Positions 31,165 through 38,907 of a stretch of 61,976 nucleotides of DNA are shown in pieces; the stretch's first letter is position 1, and the number at the start of each line of letters is the position of its first letter. The position numbers and the translations under genes were made by a program. The DNA comes from Pseudomonadota bacterium (GTDB lineage: Bacteria; Pseudomonadota; Gammaproteobacteria; Burkholderiales; Burkholderiaceae_E). The stretch lies in assembly GCA_023389055.1 (NCBI GenBank), contig JAEWFA010000064.1, positions 1-61,976 on the forward strand, read 5' to 3'. Below the pieces are notes generated by a model. The model was not told where the DNA came from. It saw nothing but the letters and a program-made list of their open reading frames with translations, and did no database searches.

Positions 31165-32496
31165 CTACAGGATGTAGCGCGCCAGGTCCTCGCTCCTGGC
31201 GAGCGACCCGAGCCTGCCGTCGACGAAATCGGCGTCGACGACCACCGTCTCGCCGCCCCGCTTCGTCGCCTCGAAGGAGACCTCCTCGAGCAGCTTCTCC
31301 ATCACGGTGGACAGCCGTCGCGCGCCGATGTTCTCGGTCTTCTCGTTCACCGACGAGGCGATCTCGGCGAGCCGTCGCACGCCCTGCGGCTCGAAGCGAA
31401 GCTGCACGCCCTCGGTGGCGAGCAGCGCTTCGTACTGCTTGGTCAGGCTCGCATCGGTGTCGACCAGGATCCGAACGAAGTCATCGGCCGACAACGAAGC
31501 GAGCTCGACGCGGATCGGCAGGCGCCCCTGCAATTCGGGAACGAGATCCGACGGGCGCGACAGATGGAACGCCCCCGATGCGATGAACAGGATATGGTCG
31601 GTGCGCACGACGCCGTAGCGCGTGTTCACCGCGGTGCCCTCGACCAGCGGCAGCAGGTCGCGCTGCACCCCCTGGCGCGAGACGTCGGCGCCGTGCATCT
31701 CGCCGCGCGAAGCGACCTTGTCGATCTCGTCGATGAACACGATGCCGTTCTGCTCGACGTTGGCGACGGCCTGCGCCTTGATTGCATCGTCGTCGACGAG
31801 CTTGGCCGCCTCCTCGTCGGCCAGCAGCTTCATCGCTTCGCCGATGCGCAGCTTGCGCGGCTTGCGGCGCCCCGGCAGGTTCGAGAACAGCGACTGCAAC
31901 TGCTGCGTCATCTCCTCCATGCCGGCCGGGCTCATCAGCTCCATCGTCGGCATCGGGGTGGCGATCTCGACCTCGATCTCCTTGTCGTCGAGCTCGCCCT
32001 CGCGCAGCTTCTTGCGGAACTTCTGCCGCGTAGCCGAATCGGCCGACTCGCCCGACTCGCTGGTGAAGCCCACGTTGCGCGGCGGCGGCAGCAGCGCATC
32101 GAGCACGCGGTCTTCAGCCGCATCGAGCGCGCGCTGGCGGAACTTCGCCGTTTCCTGCTCGCGCGTCTGCTTGACGGCGATCTCGGCAAGGTCGCGGATG
32201 ATCGTGTCGACGTCGCGTCCGACGTAGCCCACCTCGGTGAACTTCGTCGCCTCGACCTTGATGAACGGGGCGTTGGCCAGGCGCGCGAGCCGCCGGGCGA
32301 TCTCGGTCTTGCCCACGCCGGTGGGACCGATCATCAGGATGTTCTTCGGCGTGATCTCCTGGCGCAGCGGCTCGGCCACCTGCTGCCGTCGCCAGCGGTT
32401 GCGCAAGGCAATCGCCACGGCGCGCTTGGCGGCGTCCTGGCCGACGATGTGCTTGTCGAGCTCGGAGACGATCTCCGTCGGGGTCATCTGGGTCAT
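31165..32496 (-). CDS. hslU: ATP-dependent protease ATPase subunit HslU
   Basis: Hexameric AAA+ unfoldase that feeds substrates into the HslV peptidase. The 443-residue protein has Walker A GPTGVGKT at residues 57-64, Walker B in GIVFIDEIDKVA, the pore GYVG sequence, the inserted I-domain (about residues 110-240) and the C-terminal LARYIL tail that docks into HslV. It lies 21 bases downstream of hslV in the same operon. Clp-like HslUV degrades misfolded and regulatory proteins, usually under heat-shock control. Confidence 0.97.
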   Translation of the reverse strand: MTQMTPTEIVSELDKHIVGQDAAKRAVAIALRNRWRRQQVAEPLRQEITPKNILMIGPTGVGKTEIARRLARLANAPFIKVEATKFTEVGYVGRDVDTIIRDLAEIAVKQTREQETAKFRQRALDAAEDRVLDALLPPPRNVGFTSESGESADSATRQKFRKKLREGELDDKEIEVEIATPMPTMELMSPAGMEEMTQQLQSLFSNLPGRRKPRKLRIGEAMKLLADEEAAKLVDDDAIKAQAVANVEQNGIVFIDEIDKVASRGEMHGADVSRQGVQRDLLPLVEGTAVNTRYGVVRTDHILFIASGAFHLSRPSDLVPELQGRLPIRVELASLSADDFVRILVDTDASLTKQYEALLATEGVQLRFEPQGVRRLAEIASSVNEKTENIGARRLSTVMEKLLEEVSFEATKRGGETVVVDADFVDGRLGSLARSEDLARYIL

Positions 32497-32517
32497 CGTT
32501 TCTCGCGCGAGACCGGC

Positions 32518-33054
32518 TCAGCCGAGCGTCTCGACGGTGTGCTGCTGGTTGGTGTAGATGCACAGCTCGGCGGCGATGGCGAGCGACTTGCGCACGATCG
32601 TCTCGGCGTCGTGCTCGGTGTTCTCGAGCAGCGCGAGCGCAGCCGACTGCGCATAGGGCCCGCCGCTGCCGATCGCGATCAGCCCGCGCTCGGGCTCGAG
32701 CACGTCGCCGTTGCCGGTGAGAATCAGCGACGCATCGCGATCGGCCACCGCGAGCATCGCCTCGAGCCTGCGAAGCATGCGGTCGGTGCGCCAGTCCTTC
32801 GCCAGCTCGACTGCCGCGCGAACCAGGTGACCCGAATGCTTCTCGAGCTTCGCCTCGAATCGCTCGAACAGCGTGAAAGCGTCGGCGGTGCCGCCGGCGA
32901 AGCCGGCCAGCACGCGGCCATCGTGCAACCGGCGCACTTTGCGCGCACCCGCCTTGATGATCACCGAGCCGAGCGTGACCTGTCCGTCGCCGCCGAGCGC
33001 TACCTGCGAGCCCCGGCGCACCGAGACGATCGTCGTACCGCGGAACTGTTCCAT
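32518..33054 (-). CDS. hslV: ATP-dependent protease subunit HslV
   Basis: Threonine peptidase of the HslUV complex, related to proteasome beta subunits. The 178-residue protein begins MEQFRGTTIVSVRRG. Processing after Gly6 would expose the nucleophile Thr7. GDGQVTLG, FAGGTADAFTLFERFEAKLE and GNGDVLEPE are typical. No Shine-Dalgarno precedes the ATG; a promoter-like element (33062-33089) ends only 7 bases upstream, so the transcript may be leaderless. Confidence 0.97.
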   Translation of the reverse strand: MEQFRGTTIVSVRRGSQVALGGDGQVTLGSVIIKAGARKVRRLHDGRVLAGFAGGTADAFTLFERFEAKLEKHSGHLVRAAVELAKDWRTDRMLRRLEAMLAVADRDASLILTGNGDVLEPERGLIAIGSGGPYAQSAALALLENTEHDAETIVRKSLAIAAELCIYTNQQHTVETLG

Positions 33055-33061
33055 CGGGTCG

Positions 33062-33089
33062 ATATGAGGCCGTTTGCGGCCGCCACAAG
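33062..33089 (-). promoter_or_regulatory. Possible heat-shock promoter of hslVU
   Basis: On the minus strand CTTGTGG (33089-33083) and CCTCATAT (33069-33062) are separated by 13 bases. The -10 half matches the sigma-32 consensus CCCCATNT at all but one defined position; the -35 half is weaker. Transcription would start at or next to the hslV ATG. Confidence 0.4.
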
Positions 33090-33147
33090 ACCCGAGAGTG
33101 TAGGACTGCGCGCGCGCCGGGGTCGCCCGGCTGCGCGACGTCCACGT

Positions 33148-34545
33148 CTAGACCTTGCGGCGCCGGATCTCGGCCAGGTCGTGGATGCCCATCACGAGCA
33201 TCAGCGCGTAGACGAGGTAGTTCGGCTCGACGAACAGCACCTGGCGCCCGGCCGAGCGCATCGTCGCAACCTCGTTGAGCAGGTCGCCGGCCGCGACGAA
33301 CTCCATCCGGCGCAGCGAACGACAGTCCACGACGACGTCGCCCCGTCCCGACGCGAAGCTGCGCAGCGCCTGCAACTCGTCCTGCATGCGCCCGAGAACG
33401 TCGCCCTGCAGCACGAATGCGCCGTTCGGCGTCGCCGCGCGCGAAATCGACGGCACGGGCGCCGGCGGCGCTGCCGTGGCGGCGGCACCCGGTGCGGGCG
33501 GCGGTTGCGCAGCAGACTCCTGCGCGCTCGCTGTCCGGAACGAATCGGCGGCCGGCTCCCACGAGGGCGGCGACACTTCGTAGGTGACGCAGTATTCGAT
33601 CCCCAGGTCGTCGAAATCCTGTCGCCGGCCCAGGATGCGCAGGACCTGCAAGGCGAGCATCCAGCACGCGTCGGAGGGGTCGCGGCGGCCGGGTTCGATC
33701 GACGCGCGGACCAACTGGAAGAGGCGGTCGGCGTCGACGATGGTCAAGCGGGCGCGAGCGCGTTCGAAGCGAACGAGCAGCGACAGCAGCGCCTGCGCGC
33801 CGTCGGCGTCGATCGACGCGGCCTTCGAGCAGTCGATCGTGGCGTCGCCGCCTGCAAGCTCTTCGAAGGCGCACACGCGCTCGGCGACCGCGGCGTCGAC
33901 CGCTTCCGCGAACGCCAGCACGCGCGACGACGACGCCGGTGCCGGCTGTGCAGCGGCAGCGCGCGACGCGACGCGCGCGGCGGACAGGGCATCGCTCCAT
34001 CCGGGCGGAGACGATTCGAACTGCGCCGCATACTGCAGCGCGAGCGCTTCGAAGCCTGCCCGGTCACCCACGCACTGGTGCAGGTCGAGCAGCATCAGCC
34101 AGGCGAGCGCCCGGAATCCTGCGAGCTCCGGGTCGTCGAGGGACTGGCGCAGCACGAGCGCAGCGGGTTGCGGCTGCCCGTTCGAATACAGGATCGCCGC
34201 CTCCTCGAGGATCGGCGGCAGCGCCGGACCGTTGACGTCGATCGCCATCGCACCGGCGGCATCGCCGAGCACCAGCGAGGTGCCGGCCTCCGCGGGCGCC
34301 CCTGCCTTCGGCTCGATCGCGGCGACGGCGGCGGCCGGCTTCGTCGGCAATGCCGAAAGCCCGGCGCGCGCGACCGCCTCGGCGGCGATCATCTCCGACT
34401 CGATCTGGTCGATCTTCTCCTTCGTGCGACGCGCCGCCTCGCGTTGGGCGGCGGCCGACGGCGCGGCGACCGCGCTGCGCGTGCCGGCGAGCGGGTCCTT
34501 CCTGGAGTCGACCTTGTCTTTTCGGCTGAAAAGGGAAAAGACCAC
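33148..34545 (-). CDS. STAS-domain protein with internally duplicated architecture
   Basis: A 465-residue cytoplasmic protein with a long Ala-rich N-terminal region (1-110). It then shows a helical TPR-like unit (about 112-185), a STAS-like domain (about 205-285), a second helical unit ending in a similar motif (about 286-330), an Ala/Pro linker and a C-terminal STAS domain (about 375-460). The two helical units share the sequence YxxxFE/YExSPPxW (SPPGW at 179-183, SPPSW at 325-329), so the whole block looks duplicated. STAS domains usually act as phospho-switches or scaffolds. It is encoded between dksA and hslV in Burkholderiales; function unknown. Confidence 0.78.
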   Translation of the reverse strand: MVFSLFSRKDKVDSRKDPLAGTRSAVAAPSAAAQREAARRTKEKIDQIESEMIAAEAVARAGLSALPTKPAAAVAAIEPKAGAPAEAGTSLVLGDAAGAMAIDVNGPALPPILEEAAILYSNGQPQPAALVLRQSLDDPELAGFRALAWLMLLDLHQCVGDRAGFEALALQYAAQFESSPPGWSDALSAARVASRAAAAQPAPASSSRVLAFAEAVDAAVAERVCAFEELAGGDATIDCSKAASIDADGAQALLSLLVRFERARARLTIVDADRLFQLVRASIEPGRRDPSDACWMLALQVLRILGRRQDFDDLGIEYCVTYEVSPPSWEPAADSFRTASAQESAAQPPPAPGAAATAAPPAPVPSISRAATPNGAFVLQGDVLGRMQDELQALRSFASGRGDVVVDCRSLRRMEFVAAGDLLNEVATMRSAGRQVLFVEPNYLVYALMLVMGIHDLAEIRRRKV

Positions 34546-34688
34546 GGCAGCTTCCGATGCAGGAGCGGGGAAACGCCGGCGCCGAAGTCAGCGCCGGAAT
34601 GCCGATCCAGAATAGCACCGGGGGTCGCGGCGAAAACGCGCCGCTGCGGCCGCGCGTCGGCGGCCGCGGGCCTGTGGTCGGGCGGAGG

Positions 34689-35117
34689 TCAGTCGCCGTA
34701 GAGCTTCTGGCGCAGCTCGCGTCGCTCCTGCGCCTCGAGCGACAGCGTCGCGGTGGGGCGCGCAAGCAGGCGGGGAATGCCGATCGGCTCGCCGGTTTCC
34801 TCGCAGTAGCCGTAGTCGCCGCTGTCGATGCGCGCGAGCGCCTGCTGGACCTTCTTCAGCAGCTTGCGCTCGCGATCGCGCGTGCGCAGTTCGAGCGCGT
34901 GCTCTTCCTCGATCGTCGCGCGGTCGGCCGGGTCGGGCACGACGACCGTCTCGCGAAGGTTCTCGGTGGTTTCGTCCGCGTTGGCGAGGATGTCCCGTTC
35001 GATCTGCTGCAGCCGGTCGCGAAAGAACGCCAGCTGCGCGTCGTTCATGTAGTCGGACTCGGGCATCTTGAGCAGTTCTGCCTCGGTGGGAATTCTCTTT
35101 TCCTTCGTCGCTGCCAT
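34689..35117 (-). CDS. dksA: RNA polymerase-binding transcription factor DksA (single-cysteine form)
   Basis: Binds the secondary channel of RNA polymerase and, with ppGpp, controls rRNA and amino acid promoters. The 142-residue protein has the coiled coil with the tip motif DPADRA (residues 62-67, the DxxDxA acid pair). Of the four zinc-ligand positions of classical DksA only C105 remains; the others are T108, S126 and A129 (CEETGEPIGIPRLLARPTAT). It therefore belongs to the low-cysteine DksA class that should fold without zinc or with altered metal and redox sensing. It follows a COG0523 GTPase gene, with a 140-base gap holding a hairpin. Confidence 0.93.
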   Translation of the reverse strand: MAATKEKRIPTEAELLKMPESDYMNDAQLAFFRDRLQQIERDILANADETTENLRETVVVPDPADRATIEEEHALELRTRDRERKLLKKVQQALARIDSGDYGYCEETGEPIGIPRLLARPTATLSLEAQERRELRQKLYGD

Positions 35118-35230
35118 GATGTCTCTGCCTGCGCCACGCGGAGCGCCTTGGTTGCTTCAGGAAACCGGGGTGCGGCCGCCCGGCGAGAACTCGCGACGCG
35201 CTCCCGCGCGATGCTGCGAGCCGTAAGAGC

Positions 35231-35250
35231 CGGCTCCGGAAACGGAGCCG
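35231..35250 (-). other. Hairpin between the COG0523 GTPase gene and dksA
   Basis: CGGCTCCG / CGGAGCCG, a perfect 8-bp stem with a 4-nt loop (TTTC on the minus strand), starts 7 bases after the GTPase stop. No T-run follows, so it is a weak terminator or a 3'-end stabiliser. Confidence 0.45.
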
Positions 35251-35257
35251 CGGGGGA

Positions 35258-36235
35258 TCATGCCAGACATTGCTCCAGGCCTTTGACGATGGTTTCCTGC
35301 GGCAGGTTCCGCCCGATGAAAACCATGCGACTGCCGCGTTTCTCACCCGGCTGCCAGCGCCGCCCCGCGTCGGCGCCCATCATCATGTGCACGCCCTGGA
35401 ACACCGTCTGGCGATCCGAGCCCTTCATGAAAAGGACGCCTTTATACCGCAACAGGTCGGGACCGTAAACCTGGATGACGCCGGAGAGGAAGTCCTCGAG
35501 CTTGACCGGGTCGAAGGCCTTCGACGACCGGAAGACGAAGGACGACACGGCGTCGTCGTGCTCGTGATCGTCGCTTTCGAGGAACGCCGGATCGACTTCG
35601 AGCACGGCGTTGAGATTGAAGCCGCGAATGTCGAGGATCTCGTCGATCGGGGCATCGCCGAAATGCACCGGGCGAACCGGCGCGCGGGGATTCATCCGCC
35701 GCAGGCGCGCGGTGAGGCGCTCGCGCGTCGCTTCGTCGACGAGGTCGACCTTCGACAGCAGGATGCGGTCGGCGAATCCGACCTGCTCCTGTGCCTCGGA
35801 GTGCTCGTCGAGCTGGCGTTCGCCGTGATGGGCGTCCACTACCGTGATCACCGCATCGAGCAGGTAATGGTCGGCCACCTCGTCGTCGACGAAGAAGGTC
35901 TGCGCCACCGGCCCCGGATCGGCCATTCCGGTCGTCTCGATGACGACTCGCTCGAAGGCGAGAGCGCCTTCGTCGCGGCGGCGACGCAGGTCGCCGAGGA
36001 TTCGTACGAGGTCCCCGCGCACGGTGCAGCAGATGCAGCCGTTGTTCATCTCGACGATCTGCTCGTCGCGATCCTGCAGCAGCAGTTCGTTGTCGACGCC
36101 TTCCTCGCCGAACTCGTTCTCGATGACCGCGATCCGGTGGCCGTGCCGTTCCTTCAGGATCCGGTTCAGCAGGGTGGTCTTCCCGCTGCCGAGGAACCCC
36201 GTGAGGATGGTCACCGGGACCTGCCTGTTCGCCAT
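35258..36235 (-). CDS. COG0523 (CobW-family) GTPase, probable zinc metallochaperone
   Basis: G3E-family GTPase of the YjiA/ZNG1-like branch that moves zinc or other metals into client proteins. The 325-residue protein has the P-loop GFLGSGKT (residues 13-20), the CxCC metal motif NGCICC (C67, C69, C70), the ETTG Walker-B region and the base-specifying SKVD. A His/Asp cluster (ESDDHEHDDA) may add a metal site. The CobW C-terminal domain is intact. No cobalamin genes are nearby, so zinc is more likely than cobalt. It precedes dksA in the same direction. Confidence 0.88.
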   Translation of the reverse strand: MANRQVPVTILTGFLGSGKTTLLNRILKERHGHRIAVIENEFGEEGVDNELLLQDRDEQIVEMNNGCICCTVRGDLVRILGDLRRRRDEGALAFERVVIETTGMADPGPVAQTFFVDDEVADHYLLDAVITVVDAHHGERQLDEHSEAQEQVGFADRILLSKVDLVDEATRERLTARLRRMNPRAPVRPVHFGDAPIDEILDIRGFNLNAVLEVDPAFLESDDHEHDDAVSSFVFRSSKAFDPVKLEDFLSGVIQVYGPDLLRYKGVLFMKGSDRQTVFQGVHMMMGADAGRRWQPGEKRGSRMVFIGRNLPQETIVKGLEQCLA

Positions 36236-36302
36236 CGATCGACTCCCTTCGTCTGCCGGTTCGCGACACGAAGAAGGGCATGCCGCACACCGGGGAGGGC
36301 GA

Positions 36303-36348
36303 AGTGTACAGCCGATCGCCGCACTTCAACCGATACCCTCGCAAGGGT
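36303..36348 (-). promoter_or_regulatory. Candidate promoter and palindrome upstream of the COG0523 gene
   Basis: On the minus strand TTGAAG (36329-36324) and TACACT (36308-36303) are separated by 15 bases, about 70 bases before the start codon. Just upstream lies the dyad ACCCT-CGCA-AGGGT (36335-36348). It does not resemble the classical Zur box, but it is well placed for an operator. Confidence 0.4.
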
Positions 36349-36375
36349 CGGAAATCGTCGCCGCCGGGAGGGAAG

Positions 36376-37335
36376 TCAGCTCCGGCGGCGGGCGCGCGGA
36401 TGGGCGGCGTCGTACACCGCGGCGAGTCGCTGGAAATCGAGCGCCGTGTAGATCTGCGTGGTGGAGATGCTCGCGTGTCCGAGCAGCTCCTGCACGGCGC
36501 GCAGGTCGCCACTCGACTGCAGCAGGTGGCTGGCGAACGAGTGGCGCAATACGTGCGGATGCACGTTCGCCGGGATGCCGCGAAGCAGCGCGCGCCGCTT
36601 CAGTCGCAGTTGTACGGTGCGAGGAGAGATGCGCGCGCCTTGCGTACCGACGAACAGCGCGCGCTCGTCGCAGCGAGGGTGCAGCGCGCGCCACTCGGCG
36701 CGAAGCGCGAGCCACCGCTCGAGCGCGGCGCGCGCGCCGCCGCCCACCGGCACCGTTCGAACGCGCCCGCCCTTGCCGCGCACCGTTGCCTCGGCTTCGA
36801 CGAGGTCGATCCAGCCCACGGACGCCGGCGGCCCGGCGAAATGGCGCACGTCGAGCGAGACGAGCTCGGACAGGCGCAACCCGGACGAATACAAGAGCTC
36901 CGCGATCGCGTCGTCGCGTGCCACCGAGAAAGGATCGTCGTGCGCATCGGCCTGCGGCTGCACGAGCCGGACCGCGAGGTCGGGAGCGAGCGCCTTCGGC
37001 AGCCGGCGCGGCGCGCGCGGCGCGCGCAGTCCCCGTGCCGGATTCGCCTGGACCAGCCCGCACGAGGCGAGCCAGTCGAAGAAACCGCGCCATGCCGACA
37101 GCCGGCGCGCGATCGTTCGCGCCGAAAGCCCGGCTCGCGCGCTCGCCGCGACCCAGCGGCGCAGGTCCTGCTGCGCCAGAACGCCCCAGTTCGGCTCTGC
37201 GCCGGACTCGCCGTGGACGACGGGCAGCGTCGCCAGCGCGGCCAGGTCGATGCGATAGCCGTCGATCGTGCGCGGCGAGAAGCCGCGCTCGCCGGCGAGC
37301 AGCGCGAGGTACTGCCGGATCGCCGGCGTCGTCAC
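36376..37335 (-). CDS. xerC: Tyrosine recombinase XerC
   Basis: Site-specific recombinase that resolves chromosome dimers at dif with XerD. The GTG at 37335 (VTTPAIRQYLALLAGERG) is the best start, 7 bases after the DUF484 stop, giving 319 residues. The N-terminal core-binding domain spans about 1-95 and the catalytic domain about 110-310. Catalytic residues R154, K188, H261, R264, H287 and Y296 are all present. The dapF-DUF484-xerC order is the classic one, so this is the housekeeping enzyme and not an integrase of a mobile element. Confidence 0.94.
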   Translation of the reverse strand: MTTPAIRQYLALLAGERGFSPRTIDGYRIDLAALATLPVVHGESGAEPNWGVLAQQDLRRWVAASARAGLSARTIARRLSAWRGFFDWLASCGLVQANPARGLRAPRAPRRLPKALAPDLAVRLVQPQADAHDDPFSVARDDAIAELLYSSGLRLSELVSLDVRHFAGPPASVGWIDLVEAEATVRGKGGRVRTVPVGGGARAALERWLALRAEWRALHPRCDERALFVGTQGARISPRTVQLRLKRRALLRGIPANVHPHVLRHSFASHLLQSSGDLRAVQELLGHASISTTQIYTALDFQRLAAVYDAAHPRARRRS

Positions 37336-37342
37336 GATCGGC

Positions 37343-38017
37343 CTATTCGGCCAGCCGCGACAGCGCCGCGCCGGCGGTTCCGGCGATGCGCTCGAGGAAG
37401 GCCGTCCCCATTCCCGAGCGGAATCGCTCGGGGTCGGAAGACCCGAGCACGACCAGCCCGAAGGCCTTGGGATCGACCCCCTTGCGCAACGGCAGCAACG
37501 CGATCGATTGCGTGGAGGCGCCCCCATCGGGCAGCCAGGTGGCCGCGTGGAAGTCGGAATTCGGCCCGCAGAACGGCTGCTTCATGCTGTTGGCCAGCGT
37601 GATCGCGTCGACCGCCACCGGCTGCGCGCATTCGAGCCCGACGTAGTCGTCGCGCAGCCCCCACAGCCGCATCGCCACCTGCGGAACCGCGAAGATCGTA
37701 CGCAGGCCGTCGACGACGAGCTCGGGCAGGCGCTGCGGTTCCGCCGCGAGCAGGAGCTGCCGTGTCCAGCGATACAGCTTCTCGGCGAGCGCATCGTTCT
37801 CCTGGCCGATGCGCACGAGTTCGGCGAGCTTCATCTCGTGTGCACGAAGCTTCTCGCGCAGTACCTCCAGCTGGCGCTCGTGCAACGAGATCGCGCGCCC
37901 GCCGTGCGGATGCGGAACGGTGATCGACGCGAGCAGCTCGAAGTGCGATTCGAAGAAGTCGGGGTTCTCGTCCAGGTAGCGCGCGACGTCGTCGGCATCG
38001 CAGGAGTTTCGGGTCAT
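37343..38017 (-). CDS. DUF484 family protein
   Basis: A 224-residue protein with an N-terminal helical segment (YLDENPDFFESHFELLASI), a coiled coil (about residues 45-85, HERQLEVLREKLRAHEMKLAEL) and a GAF-like C-terminal domain (SIALLPLRKGVDPKAFGLVVLGSSDPERF). It is the DUF484 protein that conservedly lies between dapF and xerC in proteobacteria; function unknown. The ATG at 38017 overlaps the dapF stop (ATGA). An ATG two codons upstream is also possible. Confidence 0.92.
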   Translation of the reverse strand: MTRNSCDADDVARYLDENPDFFESHFELLASITVPHPHGGRAISLHERQLEVLREKLRAHEMKLAELVRIGQENDALAEKLYRWTRQLLLAAEPQRLPELVVDGLRTIFAVPQVAMRLWGLRDDYVGLECAQPVAVDAITLANSMKQPFCGPNSDFHAATWLPDGGASTQSIALLPLRKGVDPKAFGLVVLGSSDPERFRSGMGTAFLERIAGTAGAALSRLAE

Positions 38018-38895
38018 TCGCATTCCGTGTCGAAGAGCGCCGCGCAGTCGATCTCGCCTTCGAAGACCGTTCGCGCGGGACCCGTCATGGTGAGTTTCGT
38101 TCCATCCCAATCGATGCGCAGCCGTCCGCCGCGCGTGTGAACGTCGACCGGCGAGACCGCCAGCCGCCGGCGGATCGCGGCGAGCGCTGCGGCGCACGCT
38201 CCGGTGCCGCAGGCGAGCGTCTCGCCGACGCCGCGTTCCCAGACGCGCAAGCGCAGCTCGTGCGGCGAGACGACCTGCGCAAAGCCCGCGTTCACGCCTC
38301 GCGCGAAGCGCGAAGAGCGACCGATACGCGCGCCTTCGTCGTTCACCGGCGCGTCGTCGACGTTTTCGACGAACTGCACCGCGTGCGGGTTGCCGATCGA
38401 GACGAGCGAGACCGCTCGGCTCGCGTCGCCGACGCCGAGCATCCAGACCGTGTCGTCTCCGACCGTGCGGGTTTCGACGCCCTCCGCGTCGAAACCGACC
38501 GCCTGCGGCCCGAAGGCCGTTGCGCCCATGTCGACGCGCACGCGCCCGTCGTCCTCGACGGACGGCTCGATGATGCCGCCGAGCGTCTGGACGCGGAGCG
38601 TTCGCCGGTCGGTGAGCCCGTGCTCGATCACGAAGCGCGCGAAGCAGCGCGCCCCGTTGCCGCACTGCTCTACCTCGTCGCCGTCGGCGTTGAAGATCCG
38701 GTAGCGGAAATCGATGCCCTCGCCCGGAGAAGGCTCGACGAGAAGGATCTGGTCGGCGCCGATGCCGAGATGTCGGTCGGCGATCCGACGCCACTGCTCG
38801 CGCGTGAAGCGCACCGACTGGCGCACGCCGTCGACGACGACGAAGTCGTTGCCGGCGCCGTGCATCTTCGTGAAGCGAAGCGTTGCCCGATCCAT
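38014..38895 (-). CDS. dapF: Diaminopimelate epimerase
   Basis: Interconverts LL- and meso-diaminopimelate for lysine and peptidoglycan synthesis. The 293-residue protein has both catalytic cysteines, in EQCGNGARCFARF and in LACGTGACAAALAA, and the opening FTKMHGAGNDFVVVDG. It overlaps DUF484 by 4 bases. A GATAAT 6 bases before its ATG may be a -10 element, in which case dapF would have a leaderless transcript in addition to reading from the upstream acyltransferase genes. Confidence 0.97.
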   Translation of the reverse strand: MDRATLRFTKMHGAGNDFVVVDGVRQSVRFTREQWRRIADRHLGIGADQILLVEPSPGEGIDFRYRIFNADGDEVEQCGNGARCFARFVIEHGLTDRRTLRVQTLGGIIEPSVEDDGRVRVDMGATAFGPQAVGFDAEGVETRTVGDDTVWMLGVGDASRAVSLVSIGNPHAVQFVENVDDAPVNDEGARIGRSSRFARGVNAGFAQVVSPHELRLRVWERGVGETLACGTGACAAALAAIRRRLAVSPVDVHTRGGRLRIDWDGTKLTMTGPARTVFEGEIDCAALFDTECE

Positions 38896-38901
38896 CGATC
38901 G

Positions 38902-38907
38902 ATTATC
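38902..38907 (-). promoter_or_regulatory. Candidate -10 of dapF
   Basis: GATAAT on the minus strand ends 6 bases before the dapF ATG (GATAATCGATCGATG) and overlaps the stop of the upstream acyltransferase gene. No Shine-Dalgarno is present. Confidence 0.35.

Noticed and set aside
30535..34701. Open frame of almost 1,400 codons across the aldo/keto reductase and antisense to hslUV and the STAS gene
   Set aside because: It spans several unrelated genes, has biased composition and no domain. It is explained by high G+C removing stop codons.
36236..36375. Zur-type zinc operator upstream of the COG0523 gene
   Set aside because: I looked for the A/T-rich GAAATGTTATANNATTTC-like dyad; the only dyad present (ACCCT-N4-AGGGT) does not match.
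36376..37335. Tyrosine recombinase as sign of an integrated element
   Set aside because: It has the length, residues and dapF-DUF484-xerC context of housekeeping XerC. No attachment repeats or phage genes are near.
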